Positions 37,273 to 46,097 of a DNA stretch of 64,000 nucleotides are shown one piece after another (the first letter of the stretch is position 1; each line of letters opens with the position of its first letter). Where the stretch lies: assembly GCF_039537705.1 (NCBI RefSeq), contig NZ_BAABBA010000007.1, forward strand, positions 124,001-188,000, given 5' to 3'. Made by a program: the position numbers and the translations under genes. Origin of the DNA: Georgenia daeguensis. Its GTDB lineage: Bacteria > Actinomycetota > Actinomycetes > Actinomycetales > Actinomycetaceae. The notes below the pieces were generated by a model that ran no database searches, was not told the origin of the DNA, and was given only the letters and a program-made list of their open reading frames with translations.

Positions 37273-39297
37273 GTGCGGGTCCTTCGCATCTCCCACAGTG
37301 CCGTCGTCGACGCCTGGCGCGAGCGCGAGCGCGCCGTCCGCCGCCGGGGGATCGACGTCCGGCTGCTCTCCGCGCGCCGGTGGGACGGGGGCGGTGCACA
37401 GGTGCCGCTCGGCCCCCGGGCGGGCGAGGACGTGGCAGGAGTCGCCACCCTCGGCCGCCACCCCGCGCTGTTCCTCTACGACCCCCGCCCCGTGTGGCGG
37501 GCGCTGGGGGAGCACTGGGACGTCCTCGACATCCACGAGGAGCCGTTCGCCCTGGCCACCGCGGAGGTGCTGCTCCTGCGTGCGCTGCGGCGCCGCCGGC
37601 CGCCGTACCTGCTCTACTCCGCCCAGAACATCGACAAGCGCTACCCCTTGCCGTTCCGGCTGCTCGAACGCCGCGCGCTGACAGGCGCGTCCGCGGTCAG
37701 CGTCTGCAACTCCGCCGCCGGAGCGATCGTGCGGCGCAAGGGTTTCCCGGGCACGGCGGACATCGTCCCCCTGGGGGTGGACACCGCAGCCTTCGCCGTC
37801 GGGCACGACGACGGGCCGGCGGACGCGCCGGGCGGGGACGGGCCGGCGGAGGCCCCGGGCGAGGACGGACCGGACGACGGCGGGGCCGCCCCCCGGGTGC
37901 GGGCCGGGTACGTGGGCCGGCTCGCCCCGCACAAGGGGGTCGACGTCCTGCTCGACGCGGTCGCCGGCGACCCGCGGCTGACGCTCACGATCGCGGGGTC
38001 GGGCCCGGACGCCGGGCGGGTCCGCGACCGCATCGCCACCCTCGGGCTCGCCGACCGGGTGGTCATGGCCGGGCACGTCCCGCACGAGCGGCTCCCGGAC
38101 CTCTACCGTGGCCTGGACATCCTCGCCGTCCCGTCGCTGACGACGCCGTCCTGGCTCGAGCAGTTCGGCCGGGTCGCGGTGGAGGCGATGGCGAGCGGCG
38201 TCCCGGTGGTCGCGAGCGACAGCGGCGCCCTGCCGGACGTCGTCGGCGGGGCCGGGCTTCTCGTCCCGCCGGGTGACCCGGCCGCGCTGCGGGCCGCGCT
38301 CGTGCGCGTGGGGGAGGACGCCGCGCTCGCGGGCCGGATGCGGGCGGCCGGGCTCCGGCGGGCGCGCGAGTGCGACTGGGAGGCGGTGGCGGACCGGTAC
38401 GCCGCCATGTACCGACGGGTCGCCCGGCGCCACGACGGTGGGCGGCCGGAGCACGGGCCGGAGATCGTCGTCGTCGCGTTCGGCGCGCCCGAGCTCCTCG
38501 CGCGCGCCCTCGCCCCGCTCGCCGGCCTGCCGGTGACCGTGGTGGACAACTCCTCCGACCCCCGGGTGGCCGCCGTCACGGCGGAGGCGGGGGCCCGCTA
38601 CGTCGACCCCGGACGCAACGGCGGGTTCGCCGCCGGGGTCAACGCCGCGCTCTCGGACCGGCTCGTCCCGGGCGGTGACGTCCTGCTGCTCAACCCCGAC
38701 GCCGTCGTCACGCCGGAGGCCGTCGCCCGGCTGCACCGCCACCTTCTGGCGGACCCGCGGCTCGGGAGCGTTGCTCCGGCGCAGGTCGACGCCGCCGGCC
38801 GGCGGGCACGGGTCGCCTGGCCGTTCCCCTCGCCCGCCGGCACCTGGGCGGAGGCGGTCGGCCTGGGGCGCCTGCGGCGGCGGCCCGGCTTCGTCGTCGG
38901 GTCGGTCCTCCTCCTGCGCGCCGAGGCGCTCGAGCAGGTCGGCGCGTTCGACGAGCGGTTCTTCCTCTACGCCGAGGAGACCGACTGGGCGTACCGCGCC
39001 TCGCTGCTCGGCTGGCGGCACCGGGAGGTCACCGCGGTCACCGCGCTGCACCAGGGCGCCGGCACCAGCACGGACCCCGGACGCCGCGAGGTGCACTTCC
39101 ACGCGTCGCAGGAGCGCTACCTGCGCAAGCACCACGGCGCGGCGGGCTGGCAGCTCGCCCGGGCCGGGCAGGTGCTCGGCGCCGGGGCACGCGCCGTGCT
39201 GCTCGGCGGGACGGCGCGGGCCGGGGCGCGGGACCGGCTGCGCCTCTACCTCCGCGGCCCGGTGCGCGTCGAGGCAAGCCTCGGGCGGCCGCGATGA
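37273..39297 (+). CDS. fused glycosyltransferase: GT4 domain plus GT2 (rhamnosyltransferase-like) domain
   Basis: A 674-residue protein joining two glycosyltransferases. Residues 1-390 are GT4: VSVCNSAAGAIVRRKGF, VGRLAPHKGVDVLLDAV, GLDILAVPSLTTPSWLEQFGRVAVEAMASG. From about 395 to the end is GT2 of the WbbL type: VTVVDNSSDPRVAAV, GRNGGFAAGVNAAL, LLLNPDAVVTPEA, FDERFFLYAEETDWAYR. An acidic Gly/Pro/Asp-rich insert (about 178-210) breaks the GT4 half. Two consecutive transfers to the lipid-linked repeat unit are likely. GTG with GGAGG ahead; ATGA overlap to the polymerase gene. Confidence 0.9.
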   Translation: MRVLRISHSAVVDAWRERERAVRRRGIDVRLLSARRWDGGGAQVPLGPRAGEDVAGVATLGRHPALFLYDPRPVWRALGEHWDVLDIHEEPFALATAEVLLLRALRRRRPPYLLYSAQNIDKRYPLPFRLLERRALTGASAVSVCNSAAGAIVRRKGFPGTADIVPLGVDTAAFAVGHDDGPADAPGGDGPAEAPGEDGPDDGGAAPRVRAGYVGRLAPHKGVDVLLDAVAGDPRLTLTIAGSGPDAGRVRDRIATLGLADRVVMAGHVPHERLPDLYRGLDILAVPSLTTPSWLEQFGRVAVEAMASGVPVVASDSGALPDVVGGAGLLVPPGDPAALRAALVRVGEDAALAGRMRAAGLRRARECDWEAVADRYAAMYRRVARRHDGGRPEHGPEIVVVAFGAPELLARALAPLAGLPVTVVDNSSDPRVAAVTAEAGARYVDPGRNGGFAAGVNAALSDRLVPGGDVLLLNPDAVVTPEAVARLHRHLLADPRLGSVAPAQVDAAGRRARVAWPFPSPAGTWAEAVGLGRLRRRPGFVVGSVLLLRAEALEQVGAFDERFFLYAEETDWAYRASLLGWRHREVTAVTALHQGAGTSTDPGRREVHFHASQERYLRKHHGAAGWQLARAGQVLGAGARAVLLGGTARAGARDRLRLYLRGPVRVEASLGRPR

Positions 39298-40631
39298 ACG
39301 GCCCGGTCCTTCCCGGCCGCCTGCGGAGCACCCTGCTCATCCTCCTGGTCGGCCCGCCGGTCGTCGCCGGCCTGGTCCTCGCCGGCCTGGCGGTGCCGAG
39401 CCGGCCGCTGCTCGTGGTCGGTGCGGCGCTCGTGGTGCTGGGCGTCGGGGTGTCGCTCGTCGAGCCGGCCGCCCTGCCGGTGATCGCCATGCCGGCGCTG
39501 CTGGTCGTCGCCCGCGTGGATGCCGGCGGCGTTGACCTGTCGGCGTCGGACCTGGTCCTGGCGGTGGCGTTCTGGCCGGCGGTGCTGCTCGCCCCGCGCC
39601 CGTACCCGCCGCCGCTGCGCACGCTGCTCTGGCTCTCCGCCGCCTACCAGACGGCCACCCTGTTCACCGTCGTCGCCAACCCCTCGGTGGCGAACACCGT
39701 CGAGTGGTTCCACGCGTGGCTGCTCGTGGCCGGCGCGCTCGTGGTGGGCTGGGCGGTCGGGCGGCACGGGTGCGCCCGGCTCGGCCTGGGGCTCCTGCTC
39801 GGGACGGCCGCGCTGCTCGCCGTGGGCACGGTCGTCCAGGGGGCCGGCCAGCTCGCCGCGGGCGATCTCGGCCCGGTCTACCCCACGTGGCCGTACGAGA
39901 TGCACAAGAACTTCGTCGGCACGGTGCTCGCCTTCGCCGCGGTCGTCGCCTACGCCCGCCCGGTGTGGCTCGGGTGGTCGCGGCGCTGGACGCTGGCGGT
40001 GTTCTGGCTGGCCCTGGCCGGCATCCTGCTGGCCCAGTCCCGTCAGGCGCTCGTCGGGCTGGGGGTCGCGCTGCTGGTCGTCTCCCTGCGCCGCGACCTG
40101 CACCGTCGCAGGTCCAAGCTCGTCCTCTTCCTCGTCGTGCCCGTGGTCCTGTTCGTCGCCTCCATGGTCCGCGACGACGTCGAGTCCGGGAACCGCCACA
40201 ACTCCGTCTTCCAGCGCATCAGCTACCTCGCCGACGCCTGGAACGTCTGGCTCGCCGACCCCCTCTTCGGCCGCGGGCTGCGGTGGTGGAACGGCGGCGC
40301 CGGCGTGCAGCCTCCCAACGCCGAGCTCGAGGTGCTGACCTCCGCCGGGGTGGTCGGGCTCGCGGGCTTCCTCGTCCTGGTCGTGGGCGTGCTGGTGGTC
40401 CTGTGGCGGCTCGACCCGGCGTTCGGGACGCTCGCGTTCTCCGTGGTGCTGGTCCGCATCGTCCAGGCCCAGTTCGACCTGTTCTGGTCGGCGGTCCAGG
40501 TCTCGGTCCCGTTCGCCGTGGCCGGGGTGTGCCTCGGCGCGCAGGCGTGGCACGCGGAACGGGAGGCCGGTGAGCGGCAGGCGGCGCAGCGGCAGGCGGC
40601 GGAGCGGGCGACGACGGCGGTGCATCCGTGA
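39294..40631 (+). CDS. Wzy-like O-antigen polymerase
   Basis: A 445-residue multi-pass membrane protein with about 11 hydrophobic segments. The central block GILLAQSRQALVGLGVALLVVSLRR and a following large outside loop (DVESGNRHNSVFQRISYLADA, DPLFGRGLRWWNGGAG) match the O-antigen ligase/polymerase family (Wzy_C). It would polymerise repeat units outside the membrane from the undecaprenyl carrier. The C-terminus is a cytoplasmic Arg/Gln/Ala repeat (QAAQRQAAERATT). It overlaps the fused glycosyltransferase gene (ATGA) and the next one (GTGA). Confidence 0.88.
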   Translation: MNGPVLPGRLRSTLLILLVGPPVVAGLVLAGLAVPSRPLLVVGAALVVLGVGVSLVEPAALPVIAMPALLVVARVDAGGVDLSASDLVLAVAFWPAVLLAPRPYPPPLRTLLWLSAAYQTATLFTVVANPSVANTVEWFHAWLLVAGALVVGWAVGRHGCARLGLGLLLGTAALLAVGTVVQGAGQLAAGDLGPVYPTWPYEMHKNFVGTVLAFAAVVAYARPVWLGWSRRWTLAVFWLALAGILLAQSRQALVGLGVALLVVSLRRDLHRRRSKLVLFLVVPVVLFVASMVRDDVESGNRHNSVFQRISYLADAWNVWLADPLFGRGLRWWNGGAGVQPPNAELEVLTSAGVVGLAGFLVLVVGVLVVLWRLDPAFGTLAFSVVLVRIVQAQFDLFWSAVQVSVPFAVAGVCLGAQAWHAEREAGERQAAQRQAAERATTAVHP

Positions 40632-41773
40632 GACACATCGTCCAGATCGCCCCGGCGATCGAGCCGGGCCGCGGCGTCGAGGCCGTGGCGCACCACCTCG
40701 AGCGGGAGTTCCGGCGAGCCGGCGCACGGGTCGACAGGTTCACGCTGTCCGACGCCGGCGGCGACTGGCTCCCCGAGCCCCGGGGCGGGATGAGGGGCCG
40801 CGCCGGCCACGCCCTCCGGGTGGCCTGGTTCTCGACCGTGGGCACCGTCCTCGCCCGCCGCTACCTGGCCCGCAACCCCGGCGCCGTCGCCATCTGCCAC
40901 AACGACGCCCTCACCGGAGACGTCTACGTCAACCACGGCATCCTCCAGGTCGCCATGCGGGCCCGCGGCCGCTACGCGGGGCGCATGGTGCGCAACCCGC
41001 TGCACCTGTTCACCGCGCTCCGCGACCATCTGCGCTACCGCTCCGGCACCCACCGCCTCGTGGTCAACCTGACCCGCCAGGAGGACCGCGACCTGCGCGG
41101 CACCTACCCGGGCCTGCGGCCGGGCACCGTCGTCATCGGCAACGGCGTCGACCTCGACCGCTTCGCGCCGCCCACCCCCGACGAACGACGCGCGGCGCGG
41201 GCGGGGCTGGGTCTCGGCGAGGACGACGTCGCCATGCTCTTCGTCGGCCACGAGTTCGAGCGCAAGGGCCTGCCCGCCGTCCTCGCCGCCCTGGCGGAGC
41301 TCCCGCCGCAGGTCCACCTCGTCGTCGTCGGGGGATCGGCGGACATGGTCGCCGCGCTCGTCCGCACCGCCCGCAGGAACCGTGTGCAGGGACGGCTGCA
41401 CGCCGTCGGCGCCGACCCCGAGCCGCAGCGCTACTTCCACGCCTCCGACGTTCTCGTGTTCCCCAGCGCGTACGAGTCGTTCGGGCTGGTGGTGCTCGAG
41501 GCGATGGCGAGCGGCCTGCCGGTGATCGCCACCCGGGTCGGCTGCGTCGGCGACGTCGTGGACGAGGGCGTCAACGGCTACGTCGTCGACGGCAGCGCCG
41601 CCGAGATCCGCGACCGCGTCCTCGCCCTGCTCGGGTCCGACCGGGTGGCGCTCGGCCGGGCCGCCCGCCGCACCGCGGAGGCGCACGGGTGGGCCTGCGT
41701 GGCGCGGGAGTACCTCGCCGTGGTGGACCGGCTCGCGGCGCGTCGCGCCGTGAGCGCGGGACGGCCGCGATGA
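40628..41773 (+). CDS. GT4 glycosyltransferase
   Basis: A 381-residue GT-B enzyme. The C-terminal domain has FVGHEFERKGLPAVLAAL and VFPSAYESFGLVVLEAMASGLPVIAT with the E-x7-E pair of retaining GT4 enzymes; the N-half has a beta-alpha fold starting IVQIAPAIEPGRGVEAVAHHLEREF. Donor and acceptor sugars cannot be told. Starts with GTG overlapping the polymerase stop (GTGA), and it overlaps the next gene by ATGA, so the enzyme belongs to one coupled operon. Confidence 0.9.
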   Translation: MRHIVQIAPAIEPGRGVEAVAHHLEREFRRAGARVDRFTLSDAGGDWLPEPRGGMRGRAGHALRVAWFSTVGTVLARRYLARNPGAVAICHNDALTGDVYVNHGILQVAMRARGRYAGRMVRNPLHLFTALRDHLRYRSGTHRLVVNLTRQEDRDLRGTYPGLRPGTVVIGNGVDLDRFAPPTPDERRAARAGLGLGEDDVAMLFVGHEFERKGLPAVLAALAELPPQVHLVVVGGSADMVAALVRTARRNRVQGRLHAVGADPEPQRYFHASDVLVFPSAYESFGLVVLEAMASGLPVIATRVGCVGDVVDEGVNGYVVDGSAAEIRDRVLALLGSDRVALGRAARRTAEAHGWACVAREYLAVVDRLAARRAVSAGRPR

Positions 41774-42780
41774 GGATCCTGCACGCGGTGCGCTCGGACG
41801 CCTTCGCCGGGGTGGAGCGCCACGTCGCTTCCCTCGCGGCGGCGCAGGCCCGCGCCGGCCACCGGGTCGCCGTCGTCGGCGGCGATCCCACGGCCATGCG
41901 CGCCGCGCTCGGCCCGCGGATCCCGCACCGGCCGGCCGCGACGGTCGCCGAGGTGGCCGCGGCGGTCCGGGGGTGGCGGGGCGGCGACGTCGTCCACGCC
42001 CACATGACGGCGGCGGAGATCGCCGTCGCGCTCGCCGCCCCCACCCGGGCGGTCGTGGCCACCCGCCACTTCGCCGGCACCCGGGGCGCCAGCCGGGCCG
42101 GCCGGCTCGCGGAGCCCGCGCTCCGCCGCCGCATCGCCGCGCAGATCGCGATCAGCCGGTACGTCGCCGACCACGTCGACGGGCCGAGCACGGTGGTCCC
42201 CGTCGGCGTGCCTGACCGTCCGGACGGCCGGCCCGCCGTGGACCGGGCCCGCACCGTGCTGCTGGCCCAGCGGCTGGCGCCGGAGAAGGACGGGGCCACG
42301 GCGGTGCGTGCGTTCGCGTTCAGCGGCCTGGCCGCGCGGGGCTGGGGCCTCGACGTCGCGGGCCGCGGCACCGAGCGGGCGACACTCGAGCGGCTCGCGG
42401 CCCGGCTCGGCGTGGCCGATGCCGTCACCTTCCTCGGTCCCCGCTCGGACGTCGGCGAGCTCATGGCGCGCGCCGGGGTCCTCCTGGCCCCGTGCCCGGT
42501 CGAGGGCCTCGGGCTGGCCGTGCTGGAGGCGATGGCCGCGGGGCTGCCCGTGGTGGCCGCGGCCGCCGGCGGCCACCTCGAGACCGTCGGCACCGTGGAC
42601 GGGGCGGCGCTGTTCGCGCCGGGGGAGGTCGCGGGCGCGAGCGCGGCACTCGCCGCGCTCGCCGCCGACCCCGCGCGGCGCGACGCGTACGCGGCCGAGC
42701 TGCGCCTGGCGCAGCGGACGCGGTTCACCCTGGCCGCCCAGGTCGCCGGCACCGACGCGGTCTACCGGAGCGTGCTGTGA
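41770..42780 (+). CDS. GT4 glycosyltransferase
   Basis: A 336-residue GT4. It opens RILHAVRSDAFAGVERHVASLA, the family's nucleotide-side loop, and has LLAQRLAPEKDGATAVRAFA, VEGLGLAVLEAMAAGLPVVAAAAGG with E-x7-E. The donor sugar is unknown. It is shorter than its neighbours by about 45 residues, missing part of the N-terminal domain's last helices, but the core is whole. It overlaps the preceding gene and the following gene by four bases each (ATGA, GTGA). Confidence 0.9.
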   Translation: MRILHAVRSDAFAGVERHVASLAAAQARAGHRVAVVGGDPTAMRAALGPRIPHRPAATVAEVAAAVRGWRGGDVVHAHMTAAEIAVALAAPTRAVVATRHFAGTRGASRAGRLAEPALRRRIAAQIAISRYVADHVDGPSTVVPVGVPDRPDGRPAVDRARTVLLAQRLAPEKDGATAVRAFAFSGLAARGWGLDVAGRGTERATLERLAARLGVADAVTFLGPRSDVGELMARAGVLLAPCPVEGLGLAVLEAMAAGLPVVAAAAGGHLETVGTVDGAALFAPGEVAGASAALAALAADPARRDAYAAELRLAQRTRFTLAAQVAGTDAVYRSVL

Positions 42781-43949
42781 CCGACCTGGTGGTGCTCTCG
42801 CTGGAGGCCTGGGACGCCGTGTGGCGACGCAACCAGCACCTCGTGTCGGGCCTGCTGGAGCAGGACGAGCGGCTCCGGGTGCTGTTCGTCGAGCCGGCGG
42901 CCGACCCGCTCCACGCCCTGCGGTCCGGGCGGCGGGCCCGGGCCGGTGCCGGCCTGCGCGGGGCCACGGACCGCGAGCGGCTCTGGCTCTACCAGCCCAC
43001 CAAGGTCCTGCCCCGCGCCGCGGACCCCGGCGGGGACCGGCGCCGCGCCCGGGCGGTGGTCCGCGCCGCGCGGCGGCTGCGGATGCACGAGCCCGTGCTG
43101 TGGATCAACGACCCGGCGGGGGCGCGCGTGCTCGCGCGCACCGGGTGGCGGTCGCTGTACGACGTCACCGACGACTGGCTCGCCGCAGTGCGCACGCCGG
43201 CCGAGACCCGGCGCCTGCGCGAGGACGAGGCCACGCTGCTGCTCACGTGCGAGGAGGTCGTCGTGTGCTCGGCGCACCTGGCGGCCGGCAAGGGGACGGC
43301 CCGCCCGGTCACCCTCGTGCCGAACGCGGTCGACCTCGCCCCGTACCGCGCACCGGTGGACAGGCCGGCGGACCTGCCGCCCGGGCCGGTCGCCGTCTAC
43401 GTCGGCACCATCCACACGGACCGGATCGACGTCGACCTGTGCCTCGACGTCGCCCGCGTGCTCGGCCGGGGCCGTCTGGTCCTCGTGGGCCCGGCCCCGC
43501 TCCCGCCCGGCGACCGGGAGCGTCTGGTCCGCTCCGGCGTCGTCCTGCTCGGCGCCAAGGACCGGCGCGAGGTTCCCGGTTACCTGCGGCACGCCGACGT
43601 CCTGCTCGTCCCGCACGTGGTCACGCCGTTCACCGAGAGCCTCGACCCCATCAAGCTCTACGAGTACCGGGCGGCGGGGCGGCCGGTCGTCAGCACGCCG
43701 GTCGCCGGCTTCCGCGGGAGCGACGACCCGCAGGTCACCGTCGCGGACCGCGCGGCCTTCCCGGAGGTGGTCCGTGCCGCCCTCACGGCGGCTCCCCACC
43801 CGCCCGCTCCGGCTCCCGGCCGGGCGGCCCCGGCCGGCGGCCCGGCCGCCCCGGCGGCCGCGGGCGCCGGCGAGCCGGCGTCGGTGCGTGCCTGGAGCAC
43901 CCGGGTGACGGAGATGCGCGCCGTGCTCGACCGCCTGGCGGCGCGATGA
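42777..43949 (+). CDS. glycosyltransferase (GT4-like, capsule type)
   Basis: A 390-residue GT-B enzyme of the group that often starts LVVLSLEAWDAVWRRNQHLVSGLL. The acceptor half has LWINDPAGARVLARTGWRSLYDVTDDWLA, and the donor half reads AVYVGTIHTDRIDVDLCLDVAR and ESLDPIKLYEYRAAGRPVVSTPVAG with the E-x-Y pattern. The last 45 residues include a Pro/Ala-rich linker and a helix. It overlaps the genes on both sides. The donor is not predictable. Confidence 0.88.
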   Translation: MTDLVVLSLEAWDAVWRRNQHLVSGLLEQDERLRVLFVEPAADPLHALRSGRRARAGAGLRGATDRERLWLYQPTKVLPRAADPGGDRRRARAVVRAARRLRMHEPVLWINDPAGARVLARTGWRSLYDVTDDWLAAVRTPAETRRLREDEATLLLTCEEVVVCSAHLAAGKGTARPVTLVPNAVDLAPYRAPVDRPADLPPGPVAVYVGTIHTDRIDVDLCLDVARVLGRGRLVLVGPAPLPPGDRERLVRSGVVLLGAKDRREVPGYLRHADVLLVPHVVTPFTESLDPIKLYEYRAAGRPVVSTPVAGFRGSDDPQVTVADRAAFPEVVRAALTAAPHPPAPAPGRAAPAGGPAAPAAAGAGEPASVRAWSTRVTEMRAVLDRLAAR

Positions 43950-45184
43950 CCCTGCGGGTGGTGTTCCTGGACCACACCACCAGCCACGGCGGTGCCCAGC
44001 TCGCCCTGGCGAGGCTCCTGGCCGCCGGAGCCGGCTGGGACGCGACGGTGGTGGTCCCGCGGGGACCGCTGGGCGCGTACGCGGGCCTGGGCGGGCAGGT
44101 CGTGCGGCAGACCGGGCCGCCGCACCGGCCCGGAGCGATCGGCGGCGCCGCGCTCGCCCAGGCCCGCAACGCCGGCGCCGTCCTCCGTCAGGTCGCCGCG
44201 CTCGTCGCGGAGCGGGAGGTCCGCGGCGCGGACGTGCTGTACGCCAACTCGGCACGCTCGGCCGTGTACACGGCGCTGACCGCGTCGGTGCTGCGGGTCC
44301 CGTTCGTGGTGCACCTGCGCGACGCCGTCACCCCCGAGGCGCTCGGCCGCTGGGGATTCGCCGCCATGACCCGCCTGGTGCTCCCGCGCGCGGCGGGTGT
44401 GGTGGCGAACTCGCGTCACACGCTCGGCGTCGCCGCGGCCGCGGCACCCCTCCCGGCGCTGCGGGCGGTGGTCCCGAGCCCGGTGGGGGACATGTTCGAC
44501 CCGCCGCCCCCTCCGCCCCGGGCCCGGGTCGAGCGGGTGGGGATGGTCGCGCGCATCGCCCCCTGGAAGGGGCAGGTGCTCCTGCTGGACGCCTTCGCGC
44601 GGGCCTTCCCCGGCGGGGACGTCACCCTGCACCTGGCGGGCGCACCGCTGTTCGGGGAGGAGGACTACCTCGCCCGCCTGCGCGAGCGGGCCCGCGAGCT
44701 CGGCGTCGCGGACCGGCTCGCCCTCCACGGGCACGTCGAGGACGTCCGCGGGTTCGTCGACAGCCTCGACATCGCCGTCCACTGCGCCACCGCGCCCGAA
44801 CCGCTCGGGCAGAACGTCCTGCAGTACCTGGCCCGCGGCCGGGCCATCGTCGCCGCCGACGAGGGCGGGCCCGCCGAGCTCGTCCGCGACGGCGACACCG
44901 GGCTGCTCGTGGCGCCGCGTGACCCGGCCGCGCTCGCCGTCGCCCTGCGGAGGCTCGCCGCCGACGGCGACCTGAGGCAGGCGCTCGCCCGGCGCGCCGC
45001 CGCGGCACCCGTCCCGCACGCGGACGAGCTGGCGACCTCCACAGAGGAGTTCCTCAGCCGCGTGAGGGCCGCACGCCGGGCGCCGCACGCCCGGACCGAA
45101 CCACCGGCACCGCCGCCGCGTCGAGCCGCCCGGGGGCCGCGGCCCGGCGATCGTCCAGGGCCTGGATCAGCGCGGCGCTCCTGA
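43946..45184 (+). CDS. GT4 glycosyltransferase, last gene of the operon
   Basis: A 412-residue GT4. It starts VVFLDHTTSHGGAQLALARLLA, and has VGMVARIAPWKGQVLLLDAFARAF, HCATAPEPLGQNVLQYLARGRAIVAADEGG and the pocket region DPAALAVALRRLAAD. The last 45 residues are a Pro/Arg/Ala-rich tail. The 3' end (45054-45184) is overlapped by the convergent GT14 gene, 131 bases on the opposite strand, and the tail is encoded within that overlap. ATG overlaps the preceding stop (ATGA). Confidence 0.88.
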   Translation: MTLRVVFLDHTTSHGGAQLALARLLAAGAGWDATVVVPRGPLGAYAGLGGQVVRQTGPPHRPGAIGGAALAQARNAGAVLRQVAALVAEREVRGADVLYANSARSAVYTALTASVLRVPFVVHLRDAVTPEALGRWGFAAMTRLVLPRAAGVVANSRHTLGVAAAAAPLPALRAVVPSPVGDMFDPPPPPPRARVERVGMVARIAPWKGQVLLLDAFARAFPGGDVTLHLAGAPLFGEEDYLARLRERARELGVADRLALHGHVEDVRGFVDSLDIAVHCATAPEPLGQNVLQYLARGRAIVAADEGGPAELVRDGDTGLLVAPRDPAALAVALRRLAADGDLRQALARRAAAAPVPHADELATSTEEFLSRVRAARRAPHARTEPPAPPPRRAARGPRPGDRPGPGSARRS

Positions 45185-46091
45185 CCCGGTCAACCTTGCG
45201 GCAGAATGCCGCCCCGGACGCCAGGATCGCCGGCAGGTCCGCGGTGCCCAGCTCTCGCGTGGTGTCGATGCTCGGCACCCAGTGGTCGTAGCTCACCTGC
45301 CACCCCTCGCGGGGCGGTGCGCGCCAGGCCAGCACCGACTGGATCAGCGCCTCGTCGGGGATGACCGTCCGGCGGAAGTACCGGCGCAGCGCCGTGCCGG
45401 GTGCGGTCTCGGTCAGGAGGTGGTCGAGCGCCGCCCGGTCCATCGCCACCATCTGCGGTCCCTTGCAGCACGGCCGCGCCGGCGAGAACGGCGTGCGCCA
45501 CCGGCGGATCCCGAGGTGGGCGCCGCGGCCGCGCGTGACGTGCCGCCAGGAGAGCACCGGCTCGGCGCGGAGGAGGACGGCTCCGCGCACGCGCCTGCGC
45601 GCGCGCTCGAGCCCGGGAGGCAGGAGCTGGGCCAGGCCGGTCGCGGGCAGGCGGTACCAGCCGTAGACGTACCGGGTCAGATCGTCGTCGCCCTCGCCGC
45701 GGCGGCGCCCCCAGCGAGGCCGGTAGGAGAGCGGGGTCGCCCGCCCGGCCCAGCCACCGCCCGTGGCGAGGAACTCCCGTTCCCAGGCCGCGAGGTCGCG
45801 GACCGGGTAGTCCTGCCCGGAGATCAGCACCACCATCTCGGGGTCGACCGTGCGCCGCGCCCACGCGAACGCGTCGAGCGTGGCCTCGACCAGCTCCCAC
45901 GAGCCCCAGTCGGTGGGCAGGCCGTGCGTGCGCACGCGCACCCGGTCAGCGGGGCGCGGCGCGGCGGAGCGGCGGCCGTCGTGGGTGACGAGGACGTGCG
46001 CCGTCGGGCTCGAGCCGGTGACCGCGGCGGCCAGGCGCTCGACCTGCGCCGGGTCGCGGTGGCTCAGGACGACGTACGCGGTTCCGCTCAT
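45054..46091 (-). CDS. Core-2/I-branching (GT14-like) glycosyltransferase
   Basis: A 345-residue GT-A-type enzyme of the Core-2/I-branching beta-1,6-N-acetylglucosaminyltransferase family: AYVVLSHRDPAQVERLAAAV, VRVRTHGLPTDWGSWELVEATLDAFAW, MVVLISGQDYPVRDLAAWE, and a long C-terminal half with PARPCCKGPQMVAMDRAAL. This points to a branch sugar, probably GlcNAc or xylose-type, on the repeat unit. The last 131 bases overlap the convergent GT4 gene and encode its Arg/Pro-rich tail. It is followed upstream, on the same strand, by a GT2 gene six bases away. Confidence 0.88.
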   Translation of the reverse strand: MSGTAYVVLSHRDPAQVERLAAAVTGSSPTAHVLVTHDGRRSAAPRPADRVRVRTHGLPTDWGSWELVEATLDAFAWARRTVDPEMVVLISGQDYPVRDLAAWEREFLATGGGWAGRATPLSYRPRWGRRRGEGDDDLTRYVYGWYRLPATGLAQLLPPGLERARRRVRGAVLLRAEPVLSWRHVTRGRGAHLGIRRWRTPFSPARPCCKGPQMVAMDRAALDHLLTETAPGTALRRYFRRTVIPDEALIQSVLAWRAPPREGWQVSYDHWVPSIDTTRELGTADLPAILASGAAFCRKVDRVRSAALIQALDDRRAAAPGRLDAAAVPVVRSGRAAPGVRPSRG

Positions 46092-46097
46092 CCGCGC

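Noticed and set aside
35461..39135. A very long open frame (1224 codons) on the minus strand
   Set aside because: It lies in another frame of the kinase gene and antisense to the fused glycosyltransferase, has no recognisable domain, and is explained by high GC, in which stops are rare in shadow frames.
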